64,000 nt of DNA, taken from Prorocentrum cordatum (Eukaryota > Sar > Dinophyceae > Prorocentrales > Prorocentraceae). The DNA is taken from contig CAUYUJ010008591.1 of the NCBI GenBank assembly GCA_963575745.1, positions 424,075 through 488,074 on the forward strand, read 5' to 3'. Shown here piece after piece: positions 1 to 10,558 of this stretch. The notes beneath the pieces were generated by a model. The model saw only the letters and a program-made list of their open reading frames with translations, made no database searches and had not been told where the DNA came from. How positions within the stretch are numbered: the stretch's first letter is position 1; every line of letters starts with the position of its first letter. Position numbers and translations under genes: made by a program.

Positions 1-195
1 AGGAAATAATAAAAGGCGCCATGACATCAGAGGAAGCATCATGGCCCACACCATGACATCCACCCACCCCAGTCATCACCCCCCTCTTGGCCGCCTGCGG
101 GAGGGGGGCTCCCCCGGGGCAGGGCGACCGCCCCCGCGGCACACCTCGGCGCCGGCAGCCGCGACGGCTGCGGCGGCGCGGCGTGCGCGCCGGCG

Positions 196-279
196 GCCGC
201 AGCGCGGCTGCGCTGCTGCTCGCGCTCGTGCACCGAGAGCTCGGCCCGCAGGCGGGCCAGGTCGGCCTCGGGGCGCCGG
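196..279 (-). other. possible coiled-coil exon fragment
   Basis: The minus strand reads as a Leu/Glu/Arg-rich helix (core ADLARLRAELSVHEREQQR) with a heptad-like pattern, in otherwise featureless GC-rich DNA. It is preceded on the minus strand by CCCCGAG, a possible 3' splice site. Similar short heptad-rich segments occur elsewhere on this strand. No start codon or full gene can be defined. It may be a small exon of a larger gene or a chance reading of GC-rich DNA. Confidence 0.25.
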
Positions 280-352
280 GGGCTCCGTGCACGGCGATGG
301 TGCGACAAAGCAGTCACTGTATACAGCCCGTCAAGCCCATCAATCCATAGCA

Positions 353-1832
353 CTTACCTGGCGAGGACTCCAGCTCGCCACGCTCCAGCATGTACGCGGA
401 AGGTGTGGATCCTGGGACTCCCCACGTTCTCAGTCATGAGAGCCTCGTTGGCAACTCACGGGGGCCTGCCATGCCACCTTGCTGGCTCTCACGAATCGAC
501 GCTGGCCGGCGAACAAAAATCCACGCCGATCGCCGCTCAGCGGCGCTAGATCGACGCTCGTCGATGCTAGATCGGCGCTGTCCCGTCGATTACCAGACGC
601 TAGCGCGCTAGCGCACGCCAGTGCACTCTGAAGTCGGAATTGCGAGGACACGCGCACACACAAGGCTTCCATGATGTGCTACCGAACAAGGCGGCGTCAG
701 CGCCATTGAGGGGCGGTGCTGCTGAGGGCTCGAGCTTCGAATGATCGAGGTTTCCTAGGGGGCTCGCAAGGGTCTGAAATACAACCTCTCGTGGCCGACG
801 ACAAGGCCCCGAAGGAGCAAACGCCAGGCGCTGGGAGACGGGGGCAACGACCCACCAGGGCGTGGCTCCAAGGCGAGCCGAGGAGTCGGCTGGCGCGCCA
901 CCAGGCGAAGCTGCCTGGCGACGCACATTTTTGATGTATTCGATACCACTAGAAAAACACAGAGGTACACCAAACCAGCCATAAGGCAACGTTTGCTGTA
1001 CACCCCAACCAAAAAAAACTTGGGAAGCAGGCCAAATGTTTACACCCAAAGAACAAGAACTCCACAACCCTCTACCATCCTCCAGGCTCTTTTGCCTGGC
1101 TGCCCTCTCGCAAAGGTCGCATTGTCGGCTTGCCTAGGCGCATCAGTACCCATCGCCGTCGAGGAAGAAACATGTAAATATTGTTTGGGGCGAAACACGC
1201 TCGTGTAGGTAACTACTGACCCAGGCCCCCGAGTTGTCGGGCGGTTTCGTCGGTTCTCGACGGTTTTCCAGCCTCGGGATGCCTTCCAGTGGCTGCGCCT
1301 CGCCGAAAGCGTCACGGATGGTGCCCGAATCGACCCGAACGGCCGCCAGAGGCCCGAGTGATGCTTGAGAAAGCATGAGGGGACTGGTTCCGGGGTGGGG
1401 AAACACATCGAGCTGGAATCAACAAAACATCGCCGGTAGATCGGCGACAGGCCCCGATGGCTACTCCGCACGCTCCTGGGCGGGGTGAGCTTGCGGGCCC
1501 CCCCGTGTCGGCGATGGAAGGCCGAGTGGGGGTCGATGGAGCCCCACCCCCCTGACTTTTCTCCCCCCTGAGGTTGCCCCTGAGCCATCACGACCGCAGT
1601 CGTCATCGTCACAAGCGTCGTCATTGGCATCAGCATGGCCTCGAGCACTGGCGGCAGCGGCAAGACGGCATCGCTGCCCACTAGCAACGTCGCCGTCGTC
1701 GTCATCATGGCATCTTCATCGCCATCACGTCATCCACTCGGCCTCGAACCCTGGCGGCAGCGGAACGACTCCATCATCACCATCGCCATTGTCATCACCA
1801 CCACCGTTGTCCATCACCACCATCGTCCTCAC
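353..1832. other. gene-free stretch
   Basis: No supportable gene. Around 500-610 there are short palindromic repeats of GCTAGATCG/CGATCTAGC type. Around 1637 and 1740 a short segment of the type CTGGCGGCAGCGG is repeated about 105 bp apart. The rest is unique-looking, moderately GC-rich sequence with only short reading frames. Confidence 0.5.
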
Positions 1833-2081
1833 CTTTGTGGGCCCCGGAAACGGCAGGGCCGTTTTTTCACCGTTTCCCCAAAAATGTCCCTTGAATATGG
1901 AAACGGCAAACAAACGGCGACCGGAAACGGCAAAAAAACGGCTCCAGGATCGGAACTGGAGCCAGAACCGGTCAACATACGGCGACGGAACCGGTAAAAC
2001 AACGGCGTCGGAACCGGCAAAAAAAAAGGCAAAACGGAACCGGTAAAACCACGGCCCTGTCGTTTCCAGGGCCCACTGAGC
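1833..2081 (-). mobile_element. MITE family A, copy 1
   Basis: Short non-autonomous element of ~250 bp with terminal inverted repeats beginning GTGGGCCCCGGAAACGGCAG and ending in the complement of GTGGGCCCTGGAAACGACAG. The interior is made of ACCGGTTCCG/CGGAACCGGT-type subrepeats and T/A runs. It lies opposite in orientation to the other copies here. Flanking 7-bp direct repeats TCCTCAC (1826-1832 and 2082-2088) are consistent with a target-site duplication. It has no coding capacity. Confidence 0.75.
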
Positions 2082-2268
2082 TCCTCACTGTCAGTGTAGT
2101 GATCGCCATCATCAATTGCCAGCGTCGCCACCACCCTCGGCCCAGCCTCGAACCTTGGCGGACGCGGCAAGGCAGTCCTGCCCGAGAGCCGGCGGATCCA
2201 GAGGATGTGCGGCGGGAGCGCCGCGGACACTCCTGGCAAGCCCTGGAAGGCTCTACGGGGACTCTGGG

Positions 2269-2514
2269 CTTAGTGGGCCCTGGAAGCGACAGGGCCGTGG
2301 TTTTACCGGTTCCGTTTTGCCATTTTTTTGCCCGTTCCGACGCCGGTTTTTTACCGGTTCCGTCGCCGTTGTTTTACCGGTTCCGGCTCCAGTTCCAATC
2401 CCGGAGCTGTTTTTGTTGCCGTTTCCGGTCGCCGTTTTTTGCCGTTTCCATTTTCAAGGGACATTTTTTTGGAAACGGTGAAAAAACGGCCCTGCCGTTT
2501 CTGGGGCCCACAAA
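2269..2514 (+). mobile_element. MITE family A, copy 2
   Basis: Same family as the 1833-2081 element, in opposite orientation: starts CTTAGTGGGCCCTGGAAGCG and ends with the matching inverted terminus GGGCCCACAAA. A perfect 9-bp direct repeat GACTCTGGG flanks it (2260-2268 and 2515-2523). A 9-bp target duplication with GC-rich inverted termini fits Mutator-like (MULE-derived) MITEs. The element is non-coding. Confidence 0.82.
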
Positions 2515-3420
2515 GACTCTGGGGACCTAGTGCTGCTTTATAAGTTCGCCGCCGCCACTGGTGGAGCGTGACACTCTCAGGCCTCCGATCCAGCCATTTC
2601 TTTGCTTTGGGGGATCTAAGCCGTCGGACCCCGAGGCTTCCCGGAATGTCTGTGCGAGCGTGTATCCGCGGAGGGTCGTCCGTAGCCCCCTGCCCAGGAG
2701 AGGGCGGCGGATTGGACAAACAGCTCCAGAGCAAGAGGAGCCGGCTGCTCTCAGGGAGCGGCAGGCGTTCTCGACGCCTCCCAGGCGGACGGAATATGGC
2801 ACTCTTAGTGGGCCAGGAGACGAGGCGACGGCGCAAGCAGTCAGGAGTGACGAGCAAAGAGCGGGGCAGGAGGAGGATGAAGAGGACAAAGAAGAACCTT
2901 CGCGATCCAAGACGTTTGACTGTGCTAAACCGGTGGCGAAGCAACCTGCTGCATCTGTCGGAATCTGTCGGGGGCCGCCACGGAGAAGCCCAAAGGAGCA
3001 CGCCTCCATGCCCCTCGCCCCAGCGCCCAGCGTGAGATTACACCATCGCCGAGGCATCACAAGATTGGGGGATCCATGGACGAGGGAAGCGATGGAGAGG
3101 CGAACCAGGAAGACGAGGAGGAGGACGAAGCCCCACCCCCGGCCGTGGCCTTCGAACTCCGGCCGATACGCCGCGGAATGGGAGCAGGAGGGAGAGGACG
3201 ACGCCGAGGCGGAGGGGGGAGGCGAAGCAAGGGGGAGGGGGCCTCGATGAGCAGGAGGGAGCGGACCCAGGCGTCCGGCCGCTCCAACTTCTTCGACGCG
3301 TGGGCCCCGGGCTTCTGACCACGGCCCGCAGGGCCAGCTCTCCGGGCCCGGCCAGGGCCCCAGAGGCTGGAGACGGCCCAAACGCCGCCGCACCAATTCT
3401 TTTGGAGCGTCGGATCTCCG

Positions 3421-3626
3421 GGGAGGGAGGGGAGGAGGGAGAGGGGGGAGGAGGGAGAGGGGGGAGGAAGGGGGAGGAGGGAGAGGGAGCATGGGAGAGG
3501 GAGGGGGAGGAGGGAGAGGGAGGGAGAGGAGGAGAGGGAGGAGGGAGAGGGAGGAGGGAGAGGGGGGAGGGAAGAGGGGCGAGGAGGGAGAGGGGCGAGG
3601 AGGGAGAGGGGGGAGGAGGGAGGAGC
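3421..3626 (+). repeat. GGGAGG purine-rich minisatellite
   Basis: Degenerate tandem GGGAGGAGGGAGAGG units on the plus strand. Long reading frames across it on both strands (Gly/Glu/Arg-rich or Pro/Ser/Leu-rich) are by-products of the repeat and are not annotated as genes. Confidence 0.85.
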
Positions 3627-3959
3627 TGTCCGCGCCCCCCGGGCGCAGATCGAGCCGAGCGCGCGGGCGCGCATAGCCCCCGCGGTCTTCCGCCCCTCCC
3701 CCCTCCCGGGCCGCAGCCACTCTCCCGGGGGCTTCGGGCTGCGGGCGGGGGGCGGCACCCCCGTGGAGGCTTGAAGCTGGGCGCCAGTACACGTCGTTCA
3801 TTTCTAAGACGTGCTCATTTCTATAATGGTGCTCGTTTCTGGTTGTTCCTGGCCCCCTGGTGGCCAGGAAGGGGCCCAGAATGGAAGGATTAGGAATGAA
3901 AGGATCCTGGCCCCCCAAAAAATCAGAGAACTTTCGAGGAATGAGACATGAACAATGTG

Positions 3960-4560
3960 TAGGGTTTTGGCCGAGTGACGAAAGACTAGCCTTGGGGAGG
4001 CGGTCCAGCACTCCGGCCGGGGCCCACGCATCGGAAAAATTTGAGCGGCCCAGTGTCTGGGGACACACGGGGTCTGCCTCCAGCGGGGGAAGATGATCCC
4101 AGGTTCCGGTGGTAAGGGAACGAAAGAGACGGCATAATCATTATAAACTTTCGGAGCTCCACGCGGATGTCTTGGATCTGCGCTGGGGCCCCCTGGCGCG
4201 CCTCCGGCGCCGCCCCTGGCGCGCTCCGCGCGCCAAGGGAGGGGGGTCCAGCGCAGATCCAAGAAATCCGCGCGGAGCTCTCCGAAACTTTGTGTTTCTG
4301 CCGTTTCTTCTTCGAGTGGTGATGCTCTGATCCCTCGGTCCCCTGGGGAAGCCCGAACCTTCCCACCACCGCCGAGATCGGGCCCAGACATCCGGCCGCC
4401 CCATTTTTGTTCCGATGCGTGGGCCCCAGAGGCCTGGACCACTTCCCCGAGGCCGGTTTTTCGTCCTGACCTTCGTTGACGGTCCCGAGGCCCAGCGAGG
4501 GCCCCCGGAGGCCGAAAACAGCCAAGATCCCGCCGCTCCAACTTGGAGCGTCGGATCTCT
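3960..4560. repeat. nested inverted repeat (dispersed family R around foldback D1)
   Basis: The segment at about 3960-4075 (GGGGCCCACGCATCGGAA region) is the approximate inverse of 4390-4470 (TTCCGATGCGTGGGCCCC region), so the two form outer arms around the 4121-4318 foldback. Related single or inverted copies occur near 3250-3420, 10935-11070, 30265-30600, 34000-34130, 55270-55400 and 58310-58485. They share a ...GAGGGCCCCC.GAGGCCGAAAACGGCC core and the phrase GAGCGTCGGATC. Confidence 0.6.
4121..4318. mobile_element. foldback element D, copy 1
   Basis: Large imperfect hairpin of ~200 bp. The left arm contains TTTCGGAGCTCCACGCGGAT then TTGGATCTGCGCTGG; the right arm is the near-perfect inverse. 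The loop is GC-rich (GGCGCGCCTCCGGCGCC-like). A second copy at 8763-8953 has the same arms. Length and structure fit a foldback/MITE, or a template for a long hairpin RNA. There is no coding potential. Confidence 0.72.
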
Positions 4561-4679
4561 GGGGGAGGATCATCCTCCCTCGGGTGGAGGCACACCGCCG
4601 ACGATCAGTGGTGGTGCCACCCTCCACGCCTCCGAGGCCCTCCGCTCAGTGCTCCCCGGTGCCGCCGAGCGCATCCACG

Positions 4680-5828
4680 CTAGTGGAGCGTCACCTCCGC
4701 GGAGGTGGCCCTCTCGAAGGGAATGCCCGCCTCCTGCGCGCACCTCCTCGGGAGGCCGGGCCGGTGGTACTCCACCCCGATGCCCTGGGGGCCCAGGCCG
4801 GCCACGTCGGAGCACAGCTCGATCTCGCTGGTGCCGCTGCCCCTGCCGAACTTCTCGGGCGGGGGCGCCAGGCTGTCGTGGCCCAGGCTCGGCACCACGT
4901 CTCCGAACTGCACGATGTTCACCGCCGCCTCCTCGGCTTCCCGGATGGTGTCGTCCACCTGGATGCACACGTGCGAGAGGGTGGAGCGCCTGGCAACCTT
5001 GAAGAGCAGGTAGTCGCAGAAGAAGACGATGCCCAGTATCCCCGAGAAGAAGCTGCTCATGTCGAGGTAGTAAGGCATGACCAGGTAGTGGTAAGCCCAG
5101 CTGAGCCCAAATATCATACGGTATCCACCCATCGCGAGGACATACGCGGTCACGACAGGGCTCGTGTTGTCCTCGTCGCGGTAACAGTAGATGTACTGTG
5201 GCAGCATGGTGACGGCCTCGAGGTTCGTGGAAAATATCCAGAGGATCTCGACAAGGAGCCCTCGATCGTCTACCGAATATACGCCCAGCACAACTGTCAT
5301 AACACATGTAGGGATCAGTATCACGGCCAACGGTAATGTATCCTTCGTGTCGTCCCTGGAGCCGAGAACCCACATGAGAACCACGATCTTCAGCGTGGCA
5401 GTCCAGAGGAGCACCTTGTAGAGGATGATGAATATGGACTGCTCGCAGAACAGGATGTTGGAGAATCGCGTGGTGTATGCCAGCAGGAAAAGCAAGTGCG
5501 TCTTGAAAGAGACTCCCTCGGTACCGCTCTCTCGCAAGATCACCGCGAGGCACAGCAAGAGCGCCAGGAGGTGGGTGAAATCTCCAACCAGTTGAAACGC
5601 GTCCCAGGAGTAGTACCGCACCGAGACGTGCCTCTCGGTGCAGATGGGCTCGAAGTAGCCGCCCTCCTGCGCCTTCGTCACCGCCTGCGAGATCTTGTCC
5701 CCGGCCTGCGTCGCGGCGTTCTTCACGTGCGTGGCCAGCGATGACCTCGAAGACCGGTTCGCGATGCCCTGCACCGCGCTCTGGATCGCCCGCGACGCGG
5801 CCGAGGCGTTCCCCTGGGCGCCCTGCAT
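4680..5828 (-). CDS. ERD2: ER lumen protein-retaining receptor (ERD2/KDEL receptor family)
   Basis: Predicted 382-residue multi-pass membrane protein of the ERD2 family, which captures escaped ER-resident proteins by their C-terminal KDEL/HDEL-type signal in the Golgi and returns them in COPI vesicles. The family core spans about residues 75-285. Residues 105-127 (GVSFKTHLLFLLAYTTRF region) match the first ERD2 signature, residues 203-217 (LEAVTMLPQYIYCYR) the second, and the YR...W.Y.Y and CDYLLFKV segments match the last helices. The first ATG in frame is at 5828; the frame stays open upstream only with non-ATG codons, so that ATG is preferred. The gene appears intronless. Both ends are unusual: about 70 residues precede the core and about 100 follow it (typical receptors are ~210-220 residues), and no canonical C-terminal dilysine is visible. 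The family assignment is secure; the KDEL-binding specificity is inferred. Confidence 0.93.
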   Translation of the reverse strand: MQGAQGNASAASRAIQSAVQGIANRSSRSSLATHVKNAATQAGDKISQAVTKAQEGGYFEPICTERHVSVRYYSWDAFQLVGDFTHLLALLLCLAVILRESGTEGVSFKTHLLFLLAYTTRFSNILFCEQSIFIILYKVLLWTATLKIVVLMWVLGSRDDTKDTLPLAVILIPTCVMTVVLGVYSVDDRGLLVEILWIFSTNLEAVTMLPQYIYCYRDEDNTSPVVTAYVLAMGGYRMIFGLSWAYHYLVMPYYLDMSSFFSGILGIVFFCDYLLFKVARRSTLSHVCIQVDDTIREAEEAAVNIVQFGDVVPSLGHDSLAPPPEKFGRGSGTSEIELCSDVAGLGPQGIGVEYHRPGLPRRCAQEAGIPFERATSAEVTLH

Positions 5829-6565
5829 CCCGGGCCCGCGCGCTCGGCGGCGCCGCTCGCCGCCTGCGGCCGCGAGCGCCCTGCGGGCCGCCTCGCCGTG
5901 CGGGGCGCGCCCCGCCGCCCCCCCGCCCCGCGCTCGGGCGGCCTGGGCGAACGAGCCGGGGCGGTCGCGGAGGGAAGGGGCCGGCGCAGGCCGCACGCGC
6001 TGCCCGCGGAGAGGGAAGGGGCGGGCGCGGGAGGACGCCGAGGAGAGGGGGGGCTCTTAGCCTCCCCCCGCTCCCACCTCGGCGCCCCCGCCTGGCATCG
6101 CCCCTGCTCTGCTCGGCAGCGAGGGCTCCTTCTCCTCCCCCCCGCGTCCCCAGACAGCCGCCGATCTGACTGTTTCCATCCGCGGTTCTTTTCGGCACCG
6201 CCTGATCCCAGGGCTTCGCCCTCTCCCGGCCGCCGTGAGGCCGCCCCGCCGTCTTTCGCCCTTTCTCTGCTAATTCAAGCTGTGCGCGGCCCGCTTAGCT
6301 TCTATCGGAAGAGGTTCGCTCTCGCCCCGCAGATCAAAAATTCCATCCGCGGCCCCACAGGTCCCGACCCGTTCTCCCCCGGGGGGGGGGGCTTTTTCGC
6401 CCCAGGTCCATGTCTGAGGGCCCCCGGGCCCGGCACAGTCGGGCCCAGGCCAGCCCCGGGGCCCGTGGAGGCCCCCGAGAGCCCGAGCACTGCCAACTCC
6501 CCCCTGCAGGACCCGCTCCCCCCATTTGAGCAGGGGCCGACCGTCCCGGCATTCCTATAGTCATA

Positions 6566-6722
6566 CCACGAAATGCTCTTAGAACCCAAAAATGTTCTAA
6601 GAACAAAAACAATGTTCTTAGAACATAAGCCCGATGTGTTAAAACAAGACAGTCACAGCCAGAAATGCTCTAAGAACATTTCGTGCAGACCACAATAGGT
6701 TCTTAGAACATTGTTTGGTGGC
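6566..6722. repeat. cluster of TTCTTAGAACA palindromes
   Basis: Five closely spaced imperfect palindromes of the type TGTTCTAAGAACA / TTCTTAGAACAT in about 155 bp, an AT-rich island in GC-rich surroundings. It could be an array of protein-binding half-sites or a decayed inverted-repeat element. No function can be assigned. Confidence 0.6.
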
Positions 6723-7109
6723 ACTATAAGCGAGCCGGGACGCTTCGCCACTGCTTGACCCATGGCGAACACAGCCCGGAGAGGGACAGAATCCGACAGG
6801 CACAAACCAGGCGGGTGCCAGAGTGGGGCGCGACCTGAACGGGAGGTGAAGAAAGGGGCCCCAAAGGGGCCCGTTAGGCGGCACCTTTCGGGCCCCTGCG
6901 GGCTCCAAAAGGGTGCCCCAAACGGTCCCTTCAGGGCCCGTTTCTTCATCCCCCACGTGGGCCACCCCCCATTTCCACCCGCCCGAACTGCTCGGGGATC
7001 TCCGGGGTCTGGTGGCTCTGGAGGATGCGTCGGGCGCTGCGGCCGTCCAAGACCGCTCCGAGACGCTCAGAGGGCGTTCCGGGAACGCTCCGGGAGAGCG
7101 TCTCCCCGT

Positions 7110-7215
7110 CCTCGACACCCCCGATCCTCGAAACCTCGATCCTCGAAACATCGAACCTCGATCCTCGCTCCTCGCTCCTCGAAACTTCGCTGATCGAAAC
7201 CTCGGACCTCGAAAC
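7110..7215 (+). repeat. CCTCGAAAC minisatellite, array 1
   Basis: Tandem 9-10-bp units CCTCGAAAC / CCTCGATC with point variation. A second array of the same unit lies at 7664-7860, about 450 bp away, suggesting that a larger segment was duplicated. Reading frames across both arrays are repeat artefacts. Confidence 0.85.
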
Positions 7216-7324
7216 CTCGAGCCACGCTCGGAGTGCGTTCCGGGAACGCTCTGGGAGAGCGCCCCCCCGTCCTCGACCCCCCCGATCCCCGATGTCCCCT
7301 CCCATCCCGTCGGCCTTCGATACT

Positions 7325-7545
7325 CGGACCAGGACAAGCCAGGACCAGAACAGCATCGGACCAGGACAAACCAGGACCGGGGGCTAGGAGTGGGACAGCA
7401 TCGGACCAACAACCCAGGGGTGGGACAACACAGGAGCTAGGAGCGGGACAACAGAGGAGCCAGGAGTGGGACAAACCAGGACAGCATCGGACCGGGACAA
7501 ACTCGGACTAGGAGTGGGACAACATCGAACCAGGACAAACCAGGG
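7325..7545 (+). repeat. GGACAAACCAGGA minisatellite
   Basis: Degenerate tandem units built from GGGACAACA, CCAGGACAAACCAGGA and CTAGGAGTGGGACA, lying between the two CCTCGAAAC arrays. Confidence 0.8.
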
Positions 7546-7663
7546 ATCTGCGAGCGGTGGTGGCTCTGGAGAGGATGTGTCCTGCGCCGCGGCCATGCGA
7601 GGCCGCACCAGAACGCTCGAGTGCGTTCTAGGATGCTGTGGAAGAGCGCCTCCCTTGCCCAGG

Positions 7664-7860
7664 CCCTCATCCTCGAAACCTCGGTCCTCGAAACCTCGAA
7701 ACCTCGAACCTCGAAACCTCGAACATCGATCCTCGAACGTCGATCCTCGAAACCTCGCAACCTCGAACCTCGCTGCTCGATGCTCGATACTCTGCCCTCG
7801 AGCCTCGAGCCTCGATCCTCGATCCTCGATCCTGGAAGCCTCCATCCTCGAAGAAGAAGT
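7664..7860 (+). repeat. CCTCGAAAC minisatellite, array 2
   Basis: Second array of the 9-10-bp CCTCGAAAC/CCTCGATC unit. It degenerates toward CCTCGAGCCTCGATCC at its right end. Confidence 0.85.
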
Positions 7861-8048
7861 GGGTCGCCGCGCTGGGCTCCGCACTCGGGCCGTGCTTCGT
7901 TGCTGCTTCGCTGCGATGCCCCCTCCCGTCCCTGCGGCCCCCCTGCCGGAGCGCCGGGGGCGCCGCCAGGCGGGTCCGGCGCCGATCGAAGCACTCCGCG
8001 CGCAGCGCCGAAAGTTGGTGCCCATAAGCAAGCACAAACTTGCGGCGC

Positions 8049-8050
<2 letters not shown>

Positions 8051-8092
<42 letters not shown>

Positions 8093-8125
8093 CCGCTTTC
8101 AAAGGGATTTGAAAGCGGCGTATAT
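8051..8125. repeat. TA dinucleotide tract and adjoining hairpin
   Basis: About 40 bp of alternating TA, followed at 8089-8125 by a strong hairpin with arms GCCGCTTTCAAA and TTTGAAAGCGGC separated by GGGAT. The hairpin plus AT tract is a potential cruciform. It is not followed by a T-run. Confidence 0.7.
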
Positions 8126-8762
8126 GCCGATTGCCAATCCCTGTCCAACAAAAAAGGGCACGAGAGGGTAGACAAGCGCGTTCCACGACTCGCAAACAGT
8201 AGCTGCTCGCAAACGGCCTGGATCCACTGCGCCGGGGCAAACGAGCTCCACTGCACCGAGGAGCAGTTGCTTGTGCGCCGCCTGCGAGTAGGAACTCTGC
8301 GAGTGATTATTGGAACGCGCTCGGTGAGAGGGGGCACGCTGCCCCCCTCCCCCGATCTCCGGCGTCCCCTCCCATCCTTGCGGCGCCCCGTCTCGATGCT
8401 CGCCCACCGGCTGCCGGCGGCAGGAGCGCACACAGGGCGGAGAGGTGGGCAGGCATGGGATCCTGCCCGTCCGCCCCCGCCTCCCCTTTGCTCCTCTCTG
8501 CCTCGTCCGTTTCCTCCTCCTCCTCCTCCTCCTCCTCCTCCTTCTCCTGCCGCCCCCCCTCTGCCTACAAAATTCTGCCCTCGGCCCTCCTCGAGGATCG
8601 AGGAGGATTTCGAGCGTTTCCAGACGGTGATTGGAAGTTTTCGGTCCTTTTCGGATCTCTGGGGACCTCCAGGGACCTCTGGGGGTCAGGATCAGGAGCT
8701 CCTCCTCCTCCTCCTCCTCCTCCTCCTCCTCCTCCTCCTCCTCGTCCCTTCTTCACAGAGGA

Positions 8763-8953
8763 CGAAACACTGCATCAACATAAACTGTTGGAACTCCGCG
8801 CGGATCTCTTAGATCTGCGCTGGGGCCTCCCGGCGGCGCCTCCGACGCCGGCCCTGGCGCGCTCCGCGCGCCATGGAGGGGGTGTAGCGCCGATCCAAGA
8901 TATCCGCGCGGAGCTCCAAAGGTTTATGTTTATGCCATGTTTGGTTCTTCGAC
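8763..8953. mobile_element. foldback element D, copy 2
   Basis: Second copy of the large hairpin seen at 4121-4318, with arms containing CATAAAC, GGAACTCCGCGCGGAT and TTAGATCTGCGCTGGGGC and the inverted partner on the right. The segment at about 7930-8040 (CTCCGCGCGCAGCGCCGAAAG) looks like a diverged half copy. Confidence 0.72.
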
Positions 8954-9800
8954 TTCATCCTCTTCGTTATCCTCATCCGCCTCAGGTCGCTGATCGCTTC
9001 TGAAACGGAAGCAGGACCCTTCTCCATCTACTCATGCCCTCCCTCCTGCACCTCGACCCCCCATCCCGCTTCCTTGTGCATACCTCCTGCCTGTCGCGCC
9101 ACCAGAGGTGTCTGTAGGCTGGACCAGGCGTTTGCCCTCAGACTTCCTCGTACTATCCCAGAGCTTAGAAGCTTCCGACTCGTACACAGAAGGAGGGCGG
9201 GTAATCTTCAAAGTGTTGTTCTCGCCTTGACGTGACACACGCACTCACTTTAACGGCTTTCACCACATGCACGCATGGATGGCCAGTCGTCGTCAAACTA
9301 TGGCTCCGCCTTAGTGCCGCGCACAATCGTCTCAACCGCCTCCAACAGTTCGACGGATCGAGGCCGGCACGTTTTCAAAATGGAGCTCTCGCCCAGGCAT
9401 TCCTCACCACGTAATACCACAACTGGGGAATTGTGCAACACCACTTGCACGGGTGGGGACGGCTCATTTTCGCAGTGGGATGATTGCCCGAATCTCCGCT
9501 CGATTTGATGCCCACAAAGATAAACATGCTTGACAATCTACGCGGATGCCAGGAGGTTCCTTGTCAAATCAGGGCTGTCACTTTTGGACGCACCTTGTCG
9601 CATTCCTTCTTGCTCGAAGGCCGGATGCGGTACTCTTCAGAGCGTAGCTCTCGCCATAATGGCGTACCCATGGGGCGCTCGCAGCGCGTCTTTCAAGGGG
9701 ACCGCTTCTCCCGATGAGGAAGGATGCTTGTGATAACGAATGAGGAGGGAAGCAGGAACGAGAGGGTCTCTTGCAACATCCTTTGCACACCTTGGACTTA
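8954..9800. other. unique gene-poor stretch
   Basis: Non-repetitive sequence with only short reading frames on both strands. The minus-strand frame ending at 9032 (PPSVYESEASKLWDSTRKSE region) has a natural amino-acid composition but is only about 70 residues long and matches nothing I recognise. It may be a retroelement remnant. Confidence 0.4.
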
Positions 9801-9806
9801 CTCTGG

Positions 9807-10060
9807 TCCTCCTCCTCCTCCTCCTCCTTCTCCTCCTCGTCCTCCTCCTCCTCCTCCTCCTCCCCCTCCAAATCAAACACCCTCCTCCTCCAACTCCTCC
9901 TCATCCTCTTCCGCTTCCCCCCTCTGCCATCCTCATCCTCCTACTCATCCTCTTGCGCTTCCCTCCTTCACCGTTTTCGTCCTCCACCTCCTCATCCACC
10001 TCCTCATCCTCTTCCTCCTCATCCGTCCAGCTCCCGGTCCCAAGCTCCGTTCTCTTCCGT
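9807..10060 (+). repeat. TCC/CTC microsatellite and CT-rich tract
   Basis: Interrupted (TCC)n grading into CCTCATCCTC-type repeats. Long Pro/Ser/Leu-rich frames on the plus strand and Glu/Arg-rich frames on the minus strand across it are artefacts. Confidence 0.85.
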
Positions 10061-10330
10061 CCCGCATCTCCCGCACGTTCCTCTTCCTCTTCGGCAAGGG
10101 TGGGTGAAAGATCGCGCGCCTCCAATGCTTGGCACCTGCAGGGATCGCAAATCGCTTGTCCACGGGGCCCTGGCCTTGACGCGCAGAGGGGGCACACGGG
10201 GAGGGACGGGGGAACGGGATAAAGGGAAGTGCATGATTATGTCGGGCAGGGATGGAGAGGAGAGGAAAGGAGACGGGCTGAGGGAGAAGGTTAGGGGGGG
10301 GGGGGGGGGCGCTTTTGAGGGGGTAGGGAT

Positions 10331-10530
10331 CCGAAGACGGGGCAAGCCTCGACCCTCCAGGACGCCCGTATGGACTCACCTGAGTCCACTCCCCCCTGCC
10401 CCGCCCCTGCGCCCCCTGTGTATGGGATGCGAGGGGGAGGCCGGGAGGGGGGGTGTCCGAAGACGGGGCAAGCCTCGACCTTCCAGGACGCCCGTATGGG
10501 CTCACCTAGGTCCACTTCCCCTGCCCTGCC
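10331..10530. repeat. 126-bp tandem duplication
   Basis: The phrase CCGAAGACGGGGCAAGCC starts at 10331 and again at 10457, followed in both cases by TCGACC, CCAGGACGCCCGTATGG and TCCACT. This is two near-identical tandem copies with a 126-bp period. Confidence 0.85.
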
Positions 10531-10558
10531 CGGGCGATCTCCCCTTCGATCTCCCTGG

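Noticed and set aside
2561-3250. 229-codon plus-strand frame
   Set aside because: Mixed composition with Glu/Arg-rich parts but no recognisable motif and competing frames of equal length. Kept as unsupported.
2527-4068. 513-codon minus-strand frame and overlapping plus-strand frames
   Set aside because: Mostly created by the GGGAGG minisatellite at 3421-3626; composition is Pro/Ser/Leu low complexity and no domain is seen.
7110-7860. Regularly spaced repeats considered as a CRISPR array
   Set aside because: Units of 9-10 bp are contiguous without unique spacers, and the window is eukaryotic. It is a minisatellite.
8089-8125. Hairpin considered as a terminator
   Set aside because: Eukaryotic context, no T-run and no adjacent gene; treated as a cruciform-type repeat.
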